Positions 1 through 5,721 of a stretch of 5,721 nt of DNA are shown one piece after another. The translations under genes were made by a program, and so were the position numbers. The stretch's first letter is position 1. Each line of letters begins with the position of its first letter. This stretch comes from Planctomycetes bacterium RBG_16_43_13 (GTDB lineage Bacteria; Planctomycetota; MHYJ01): assembly GCA_001828445.1 (NCBI GenBank), contig MHYJ01000071.1, forward strand, positions 16,054 through 21,774, in the 5' to 3' direction. A model generated the notes under the pieces. It searched no databases and was not told where the DNA came from. It saw only the letters and a program-made list of their open reading frames with translations.

Positions 1-486
1 AATCCGCTTCAGGCGAATATTGTTTTAGTCGCAGATAATATTCCTCCCGCTAAATATTTGGAGGCAGTGGCGGCATTTACCAAAATTTTGCCATATGGTT
101 TCTCACTCGACCTCATCAGGGCGGAGGATGCGAATGACGACGTCAAGTATGACATAAAAGAATTTGGCTGGACGTATGATAAAAAACATAAGGAGTTTTA
201 CCAGCCCGAGCCGGACGAGTCGAGTTATCCGCCGCCTACTGTGAATGAAGAAGGGCATACCATCTATCACAGCAGGTCTCCGATTATTAAGTATAACTGT
301 CCTGCTGATATAGAGATGAAAGCGAATTGGGGAGATATGTCCTATATGATGAATAAGTTTGTTCCGCCGGCGATGCGAGAGGAATATAAAAAGGTGGGAT
401 ACCACCTCAGCCCCGAGACGCCGGAGGAATATTTAGGGGAAGTAAAAAATAAAAAGTCAAAAGGCAAAAATGAAATTAAAAGGTGA
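1..486 (+). CDS. Unrecognised protein, 3' part only, directly upstream of atpG
   Basis: The frame is open from the first base of the window to the TGA at 484-486, giving at least 161 residues, so the true start most likely lies to the left. A TTG at 58 could be read as a start, but no Shine-Dalgarno sequence precedes it and the frame stays open upstream. I do not recognise the family. The visible part begins with a beta-strand-like run (ANIVLVADN), then a probable helix (YLEAVAAFTKIL). It continues with an aromatic and acidic middle (FGWTYDKKHKEFYQPEP), a proline patch (SSYPPPTVNEEG), a lone cysteine in KYNCPAD, and a lysine-rich tail (EVKNKKSKGKNEIKR). There is no membrane segment in this part, so it looks soluble. 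The stop overlaps the atpG ribosome binding site and only 6 bases separate the genes, so co-transcription and translational coupling with atpG are likely. In a canonical operon atpA would sit here, but this is not the alpha-subunit C-terminus. Confidence 0.75.
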   Translation, partial: NPLQANIVLVADNIPPAKYLEAVAAFTKILPYGFSLDLIRAEDANDDVKYDIKEFGWTYDKKHKEFYQPEPDESSYPPPTVNEEGHTIYHSRSPIIKYNCPADIEMKANWGDMSYMMNKFVPPAMREEYKKVGYHLSPETPEEYLGEVKNKKSKGKNEIKR

Positions 487-492
487 AAATTT

Positions 493-1425
493 ATGCCTGC
501 TGTTCAATCGATAAGAGTCATCCGTCGTAAGATTCGCTCGGTCGGTAATATCAAGAAGATTACCCGTGCGATGCAGATGGTCTCTGCGGCGAAGCTGAAA
601 AAAGTTCAGGAGCGGCTGATGCAGTTGCGCCCGTATGCGGGGAAGATACGCGAACTCCTGGACGGCTTGACCTCGCAGGTCGCCGAATTAAAGCACCCTC
701 TCTTCACACCTCACGAAAATATTAAGACCATCGGGCTTGTAGTAATTATGGCGGAGAAGGGTCTCTGCGGCGCCTTTAACGCCAATATGATTCGCAATGT
801 AACTAATTTCTTGGCTGAGAGGCAATCAGCGGGCCCCGTTAGAAAGAATTCGCAATTGGAGGGCTTTTCTAACGGGGCGGGTGCGAATACGAAAATTATC
901 GCCATCGGCAAAAAATCAGCCGACTATTTCCGAAGACATAATTTCGACATCTCCGCCGCTTATACAGGTCTGCCGACTGAGGTGCTGTTTGCGGAGATTC
1001 AGAAGATAACGAAATCCATCGTCAAGCAATTCGAGCAGGGTGCAGTAGATGAGGTTCATATACTTTATACGCATTACGTGAACGCACTCAAGTTCGAGCC
1101 GAGACGTGTGAAATTTTTGCCTATAGAGGCGACCGTTGAATCTGCTGGTGTTGCGAAAAAATTCACCACTGAATATATATTTGAGCCCGCGCCTGAGAAG
1201 ATTTTAGAGCGGCTCATCCCGCGATATGTGGAGACGACGTTCCACAGGATACTTCTTGAGTCGATGTCGAGCGAGCACGCCGCACGGATGAATTCGATGA
1301 AGAATGCTACGGACAATGCAGAGGAACTCATTGACAGTTTGACGCTTACATATAACAAGGCGCGGCAGGCAGGGATAACGAAGGAATTGCTCGACATAGT
1401 AGGCGGGGCGGAGGCGTTGAAGTAA
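493..1425 (+). CDS. atpG: F-type ATP synthase gamma subunit
   Basis: This is the central-stalk subunit that rotates inside the alpha3beta3 hexamer and couples proton or sodium flow through F0 to ATP synthesis. It acts on the cytoplasmic face of the inner membrane. The N-terminal coiled-coil helix is clear (residues 8-45, with the family signature KKITRAMQMVSAAKL at 21-35). The Rossmann-like core carries EKGLCGAFNAN (88-98). The C-terminal helix carries SSEHAARMNSMKNATDNAEE (259-278) and ends in LTYNKARQAGITKELLDIVGG. The gene encodes 310 residues against a usual 285-295. The excess sits around residues 112-131, between the GLCG strand and the KIIAIGKK strand, where shorter homologues such as E. 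coli AtpG pass directly from one to the other. That extra stretch coincides with an inverted repeat. ATG 493 is chosen because AAAAGGTG at 478-485 gives a Shine-Dalgarno site 7 bases away and the N-terminus matches the family. Confidence 0.97.
   Translation: MPAVQSIRVIRRKIRSVGNIKKITRAMQMVSAAKLKKVQERLMQLRPYAGKIRELLDGLTSQVAELKHPLFTPHENIKTIGLVVIMAEKGLCGAFNANMIRNVTNFLAERQSAGPVRKNSQLEGFSNGAGANTKIIAIGKKSADYFRRHNFDISAAYTGLPTEVLFAEIQKITKSIVKQFEQGAVDEVHILYTHYVNALKFEPRRVKFLPIEATVESAGVAKKFTTEYIFEPAPEKILERLIPRYVETTFHRILLESMSSEHAARMNSMKNATDNAEELIDSLTLTYNKARQAGITKELLDIVGGAEALK
833..878. repeat. Inverted repeat inserted in frame within atpG
   Basis: The left arm GCCCCGTTAGAAA (833-845) and right arm TTTCTAACGGGGC (866-878) are perfect 13-base reverse complements around a 20-base loop. 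A further G·U pair is possible in RNA (846 with 865). The element encodes roughly residues 114-129 of the gamma subunit (GPVRKNSQLEGFSNGA), which match no conserved part of the family and explain the extra protein length. It resembles the palindromic elements that insert into coding genes while keeping the frame, as known for Rickettsia palindromic elements. Membership in a repeat family of this genome is an inference, since no second copy is in the window. Confidence 0.8.
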
Positions 1426-1489
1426 ATTAAAAGATTAAAGATAAAATATAAAAATTGAAATGCAAAATTCAAAGATAGAGAGAGTGGCT

Positions 1490-1510
1490 GGTATCACAAA
1501 ATGTGATACC
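1490..1510. repeat. Perfect 9-bp inverted repeat in the atpG-ORF6N spacer
   Basis: GGTATCACA (1490-1498) and TGTGATACC (1502-1510) are exact reverse complements around AAA. There is no T-run after it, so it is a poor candidate for an intrinsic terminator. Its core TCACAAAATGTGAT (1494-1507) differs only in the two central bases from cores at 1547-1560 and 1779-1792, which makes it a plausible member of a three-site operator set. In one forward frame it reads LVSQNVI, which resembles LKSQFVI encoded by the ORF6N palindrome, so it may instead be another gene fragment. Confidence 0.7.
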
Positions 1511-1513
1511 GCA

Positions 1514-1570
1514 CAATTAAGGAAAAAAGAATTTGAAATCTTGAGGTCACAATTTGTGATTTCAAGTTAG
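1514..1570 (+). pseudogene. Relic of an ORF6N-domain gene (internal fragment)
   Basis: Read from 1514 this stretch encodes QLRKKEFEILRSQFVISS and then TAG (1568-1570). The ORF6N gene just downstream encodes QLSKNEFENLKSQFVISS at its residues 57-74, so 14 of 18 residues agree. At DNA level it aligns without gaps to 1746-1800 at an offset of 232 bases, with 8 mismatches in 55. The last 22 bases (1547-1568 against 1779-1800) are identical. Homology stops abruptly at about 1513 on the left. On the right it stops at the point where the live gene continues with WGG and the relic has a stop codon. It has no start and no folded domain. It looks like a leftover of a second ORF6N copy or a partial duplication. 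Convergence through constraint on the palindrome alone would not explain the matching left part. Confidence 0.75.
1540..1566. repeat. Inverted repeat before the ORF6N start (second copy of the palindrome)
   Basis: Arms 1540-1552 (CTTGAGGTCACAA) and 1554-1566 (TTGTGATTTCAAG) flank one T. Eleven of 13 positions are Watson-Crick pairs, and the other two (1545, 1546) would be G·U pairs in RNA. The right arm ends just upstream of the purine-rich ribosome binding site AGGGGG at 1569-1574 of the ORF6N gene. A protein bound here, or a hairpin in the transcript, could therefore affect its expression. The right half is identical to the palindrome inside the gene. Confidence 0.7.
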
Positions 1571-1574
1571 GGGG
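1569..1574 (+). promoter_or_regulatory. Ribosome binding site of the ORF6N gene, abutting a hairpin
   Basis: AGGGGG lies only 3 bases before ATG 1578, a short spacing, and begins 3 bases after the 3' arm of the 1540-1566 inverted repeat. It also overlaps the stop codon of the upstream ORF6N relic. The in-frame TGA at 1557-1559 rules out a much longer N-terminus, so this site decides the start. Confidence 0.5.
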
Positions 1575-1577
1575 AAT

Positions 1578-2102
1578 ATGGTAGATTTAATCCCGTATGA
1601 AGTAATTGAGAGGAGGATATTTATAATAAGAGATGAGAAGGTTATGTTAAGCACACAACTCGCAGAGCTTTATGGAGTAGAACCTCGCGCTCTAATCCAA
1701 GCTGTTAAAAGAAATATTGAGCGATTCCCTGTCGATTTTATGTTTCAATTGAGTAAGAACGAATTCGAAAACTTGAAATCACAATTTGTGATTTCAAGTT
1801 GGGGTGGGCTTCGTCGGGCTACTCCATATGCCTTTACAGAGCAGGGCGTAGCAATGCTATCCAGCGTATTAAATAGCAAAAAAGCTATATCTGTCAATAT
1901 CCAGATTATGCGGGCATTTGTTAAGATAAGACGGTTTATTTTAAGCAACAAGGATTTGGCGAGAAGGGTCGGTATATTAGAGGTGCTATATGGAGAACAC
2001 GACAAGCGGATAAAAAGTATATTCGACGTTATGAAACAACTCTCTGAACCTAAGCAGGAGGAGCGGAGAGAGAAGATAGGATTTACAGTTCGTAAGAAAT
2101 AG
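1578..2102 (+). CDS. ORF6N domain-containing putative DNA-binding protein
   Basis: The 174-residue product matches the ORF6N family (Pfam PF10543), a domain first described in phage and large DNA virus proteins, often alongside KilA-N and BRO domains, and thought to bind DNA. The signature runs through VIERRIFIIRDEKVMLSTQL (9-28), AELYGVEPRAL (29-39), AVKRNIERFPVDFMFQLSKN (42-61), SQFVISSWGG (68-77) and PYAFTEQGVAMLSSVLNS (83-100). A helical segment follows (IQIMRAFVKIRRFI, 108-121), then a charged C-terminal helix and a basic tail ending KIGFTVRKK. It is a complete copy of ordinary length. It lies between ATP synthase genes, 152 bases after atpG and 16 bases before a TPR gene, and is not a known synthase component. 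Residues 65-74 are encoded by a 31-base palindrome also found upstream, so binding to its own gene is an attractive but untested idea. Its target and role are unknown. Confidence 0.9.
   Translation: MVDLIPYEVIERRIFIIRDEKVMLSTQLAELYGVEPRALIQAVKRNIERFPVDFMFQLSKNEFENLKSQFVISSWGGLRRATPYAFTEQGVAMLSSVLNSKKAISVNIQIMRAFVKIRRFILSNKDLARRVGILEVLYGEHDKRIKSIFDVMKQLSEPKQEERREKIGFTVRKK
1770..1800. repeat. 31-base near-perfect palindrome inside the ORF6N gene
   Basis: AACTTGAAATCACAA (1770-1784) and TTGTGATTTCAAGTT (1786-1800) are exact 15-base reverse complements around a single T. The palindrome spans codons 65 to 74 (NLKSQFVISS) plus the first base of the next codon. Its right 16 bases and central core recur in the spacer upstream of the gene. 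A hairpin with a one-base loop is unlikely as drawn, but opening the central pairs leaves a stable stem. As duplex DNA it is a good dimeric protein-binding site. Confidence 0.9.
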
Positions 2103-2115
2103 GAAGTAGGAGATA
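2097..2115 (+). repeat. Direct repeat flanking the TPR gene, left copy
   Basis: AAATAGGAAGTAGGAGATA agrees at 17 of 19 positions with 2796-2814 on the other side of the TPR gene. It holds the ORF6N stop codon (TAG, 2100-2102) and the TPR gene's Shine-Dalgarno sequence (AGGAGA, 2108-2113). Part of the likeness comes from both copies being ribosome binding sites, but the match also covers the A/T bases around them. Confidence 0.5.
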
Positions 2116-2118
2116 ACT

Positions 2119-2808
2119 ATGGTTATACATGAACGGACTAAGGCGGATTTCAATGCCGCTGCTATGAAGCTCTGTATAGGTGACTATAAGGGTGCCTTAG
2201 CCGACTATGACAAAATTATAGAGGCAAATCCAAAACTTGCCGAGGCATACGTCAATCGTGCTATAGCAAGGGAAATGGCGGGATACATTGATGGTGCTAT
2301 ATCTGATTGCGGCAGGGCTATAGAATTGAATCCTAAGGATGCAGGGGCGTATGCCGCACGGGCGCTTCTGTATGGCTTGGCTGGTAAATTAAAAGATGCT
2401 ATAGCCGATAGCGATATTGCTATAGAGCTCGAACCAAAACGTGGAAAGACATATGTCGATAGAGCAATTATAAAGAGCCAACTTGGCGACTGTAAAGGTG
2501 CCATACTTGACTGTGATAGGGCAATTGAGCTGGGTTCTGGGGACGCAAGGGCGTATAATAGTCGTGCCTTTGCGAAATATAACCTTGGTGATTACAAGGG
2601 AGTAATTTCTGATTTAGATAAGACAATAGAGCTAAATCCACAAAATGCAATGGCACACAACTATCGGGGAAATGCGAAATGTTGGCTTAGTGATTATGAA
2701 GGTGCGATAACCGACTGGGCGATAGCGATAAGAATAAATCCTGACCTAAAGGGCGAGCTACAGACAAGGATTGATGAATTAAAGAGAAATATAAAAAATA
2801 GGAATTAG
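2119..2808 (+). CDS. Tetratricopeptide repeat (TPR) protein
   Basis: The 229-residue protein is almost entirely TPR units of 34 residues in perfect register: 9-42, 43-76, 77-110, 111-144, 145-178 and 179-212. Each shows the typical Gly-Asp/Tyr turn followed by AI-D---AIELNP (GAISDCGRAIELNPKDA in repeat 2, GVISDLDKTIELNPQNA in repeat 5). A short charged helix ends it (ELQTRIDELKRNIKNRN). TPR arrays form a curved superhelix that holds partner proteins. There is no signal peptide or membrane segment, so it is probably a cytoplasmic scaffold or adaptor, and it has no visible catalytic domain. The start at 2119 follows AGGAGA by 5 bases. It sits 16 bases after the ORF6N gene and 23 before the membrane-protein gene, so the three probably form one unit. 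The partner cannot be told from sequence; the neighbouring membrane protein and the ATP synthase are only candidates by position. Confidence 0.93.
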   Translation: MVIHERTKADFNAAAMKLCIGDYKGALADYDKIIEANPKLAEAYVNRAIAREMAGYIDGAISDCGRAIELNPKDAGAYAARALLYGLAGKLKDAIADSDIAIELEPKRGKTYVDRAIIKSQLGDCKGAILDCDRAIELGSGDARAYNSRAFAKYNLGDYKGVISDLDKTIELNPQNAMAHNYRGNAKCWLSDYEGAITDWAIAIRINPDLKGELQTRIDELKRNIKNRN

Positions 2809-2814
2809 GAGGTA
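2796..2814 (+). repeat. Direct repeat flanking the TPR gene, right copy
   Basis: AAATAGGAATTAGGAGGTA differs from 2097-2115 at two positions. It overlaps the TPR stop codon (TAG, 2806-2808) in a different frame from the left copy. The ribosome binding site of the next gene (AGGAG, 2819-2823) follows just downstream. Recombination between the copies would remove the TPR gene and leave the flanking genes intact. Confidence 0.5.
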
Positions 2815-2831
2815 GGAAAGGAGACGTTGAA

Positions 2832-4636
<1,805 letters not shown>

Positions 4637-4675
4637 TAGAGTGGTTGGGAGATTTTTAGAAAGGAGGAATAAGGT

Positions 4676-4843
4676 ATGTGGAAGATTACAGGGGCAATCT
4701 TAATTCTGGCGGCAGTGACGGCTATTGGTTTACGGCATGGCGGAGAAGACAGAATAGCACTTGCCATAGCTTTTCTTATAACTGGGATTGTTGGAATAAC
4801 TTTTTTAATATTTGGTATGTGGAAAGACGATAAGAGAAACTAA
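4676..4843 (+). CDS. 55-residue two-helix membrane protein after atpD
   Basis: ATG 4676 is preceded by a near-consensus AAGGAGG at 4661-4667, 8 bases away, and the frame runs to TAA at 4841-4843. The product begins MWKITGAILILAAV and has two hydrophobic segments, about residues 4-19 and 27-47. A short charged turn (LRHGGEDR, 19-26) joins them and the tail is charged (WKDDKRN, 49-55). This is a helical hairpin by shape. It is not the F0 c subunit, because it lacks the acidic ion-binding residue in the second helix and the polar-loop signature RQP. It stands 39 bases after atpD and 4 bases before the next gene, so it is probably in the same transcript. I know no family for it. The strong ribosome binding site and tight packing are the main support that it is real. 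Confidence 0.7.
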   Translation: MWKITGAILILAAVTAIGLRHGGEDRIALAIAFLITGIVGITFLIFGMWKDDKRN

Positions 4844-4847
4844 CGCT

Positions 4848-5721
4848 ATGGCAAAAGAGAAACATCCGGGCTGGCTTTACGAGCGGTTAAAGAAAGAGGG
4901 GGTAAACGTTGCCGTAGTATATCCTGTTAGGGGAGGATATGTCGGCAGGCGATATGTCTCTCAACGGAAACCGCTATTGTCTCGATGGGACCGCGTCAAA
5001 GATATCATAATGAAAATGTCTAAACTCCTTCCTGTTTTCTATAAAAAATACGAAGAGGGCATAAGGGGAGACCGTAGCACTATCAGGTTTACAGAACCTC
5101 AGGTGCAATTTATGGGTGGGAATGTCCTTGCGGATACTGTTGGCTGGACTATACCCCGTTTTCTACTTGATGATTGGGCTGCGCTCCGTAAGATTTTTCA
5201 TACCCCTGAGATTATCTGGGCAGACGTGGTGGGTAACTGCATCGAGGGGCTTATCTTTGTTCCATCTATTCCTGAGAAGTATAACCAGCGAGCCGTCTGC
5301 GTCTTACTCAAGCTGAAATACGGGGGCATACAAATCGCAGAGGATATGGTTATCAAGGTTATACAACTGCATAAAGATGCAAGGCGAAGCGGCAGTATCT
5401 CATATTTCAAGAATTTCTATCGCAAGAAGGCAGAGGAATTTATGGCGATGCGTTCCTTGAGCAGAGAGGCAATTCGTCAGGGCGGTTGCTTTGAAACATT
5501 TAGTATAAGAGAAATCGGCGTCTATAAATGGAAGTGTGGTGTAGATGCAGTCAGGATATCGGATATTAGCAAGGCGAATATCCATCTATGGTGCAACGTC
5601 GTAGTCGCTAAAAATAAAGATTACTGTCCTATAACTATAAAGAGTAAGAATAGCAGTGATGTAACAGTAAAAGTGCCAAAGCGGGAATTAGGTCCTAATG
5701 GTGTGTCGCTTCGGGAACGGA
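4848..5721 (+). CDS. Unrecognised protein, 5' part only, runs off the right edge
   Basis: From ATG 4848 the frame stays open for 291 codons to the end of the window, far longer than expected by chance. The start lies 4 bases after the stop of the small membrane-protein gene. Only a weak Shine-Dalgarno sequence (AAGAGA, 4832-4837) precedes it, so translation may depend on coupling. The product begins MAKEKHPGWLYERLKKEG and looks soluble, without a signal peptide or membrane helix. It is basic and rich in aromatics. Segments with a folded look include WDRVKDIIMKMSKLLPVFYK, the alternating hydrophobic stretch IEGLIFVPSIPEKY, a helix ISYFKNFYRKKAEEFMAMRS and a strand-like run ANIHLWCNVVVAKN. No Walker, zinc-ribbon or helix-turn-helix signature is evident. 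It is not atpC, whose epsilon product is about 135 residues and starts with a conserved beta-sandwich. No function can be assigned. Confidence 0.8.
   Translation, partial: MAKEKHPGWLYERLKKEGVNVAVVYPVRGGYVGRRYVSQRKPLLSRWDRVKDIIMKMSKLLPVFYKKYEEGIRGDRSTIRFTEPQVQFMGGNVLADTVGWTIPRFLLDDWAALRKIFHTPEIIWADVVGNCIEGLIFVPSIPEKYNQRAVCVLLKLKYGGIQIAEDMVIKVIQLHKDARRSGSISYFKNFYRKKAEEFMAMRSLSREAIRQGGCFETFSIREIGVYKWKCGVDAVRISDISKANIHLWCNVVVAKNKDYCPITIKSKNSSDVTVKVPKRELGPNGVSLRER

Noticed and set aside
58..60. TTG as the start codon of the leftmost gene
   Set aside because: No Shine-Dalgarno sequence lies upstream (CCTCCCGCTAAATAT), and the frame is open to the window edge, so a start outside the window is more likely.
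389..395. EELSEED instead of DELSEED in the beta subunit (residue numbers within the protein)
   Set aside because: Asp to Glu is a conservative change and the acidic lever motif is retained, so no functional oddity is implied.
1417..1452. Possible promoter TTGAAG with TAAAAT (1442-1447) or TATAAA (1447-1452) before the ORF6N gene
   Set aside because: The spacers would be 19 or 24 bases and the region is simply A-rich, so the match is not better than expected in such sequence.
1074..1472. Minus-strand open frame opposite the 3' half of atpG
   Set aside because: It mirrors gamma-subunit codons and the A-rich spacer, and its product shows no domain of its own.
1490..1512. Hairpin after atpG as an intrinsic terminator
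   Set aside because: The stem is short and rich in A-T pairs, and it is followed by GCACAATTAAGG with no run of T.
1494..1560. TCACA/TGTGA half-sites as CRP (cAMP receptor) binding sites
   Set aside because: The CRP consensus is TGTGA-N6-TCACA. Here the half-sites are in the opposite order with four bases between, so the symmetry is different.

Overview
This window is a stretch of a bacterial F-type ATP synthase operon whose genes are separated by genes that do not belong to the synthase. Every gene is on the + strand. Two core F1 subunits are unmistakable: gamma (atpG, 493-1425) and beta (atpD, 3227-4636). Both look intact. The standard genetic code is in use (TGA, TAG and TAA all act as stops), and ribosome binding sites are clear Shine-Dalgarno sequences. 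The source is probably an uncultured bacterium. The mix of ORF6N genes, TPR genes and a palindromic element inside a coding gene recalls candidate-phylum genomes of the Omnitrophota/Planctomycetota kind, but that placement is a weak inference.

Layout from left to right. An unrecognised gene enters from the left edge and ends 6 bases before atpG (1-486). atpG follows, carrying an in-frame insertion with a 13-bp perfect inverted repeat. A 152-base spacer (1426-1577) holds an A-rich stretch, a short perfect hairpin and a relic of an ORF6N gene. A three-gene cassette comes next: an ORF6N-domain protein (1578-2102), a six-repeat TPR protein (2119-2808) and a three-helix membrane protein (2832-3212). 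atpD follows 14 bases later. After atpD, where atpC (epsilon) is commonly found, there are instead a 55-residue two-helix membrane protein (4676-4843) and an unrecognised gene running off the right edge (4848-5721).

The most striking signal is around the ORF6N gene. The motif TCACAA-NN-TGTGAT occurs three times in 300 bases: twice in the upstream spacer and once inside the gene. The centres are 53 and 232 bases apart, close to whole helical turns. The copy in the gene is the core of a 31-base palindrome, and the middle copy lies in the relic of a second ORF6N gene that can be read as protein up to a stop codon just before the live gene. This could be operator architecture for self-regulation, the scar of a gene duplication, or both.

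The gene spacing (4 to 39 bases except for the 152-base spacer) suggests one or two transcripts. The inserted genes would then be co-expressed with the ATP synthase. In sampled 60-base lines the ATP synthase genes are near 58% G+C while the membrane-protein gene of the cassette is near 30-35%, which fits later acquisition of at least that gene.
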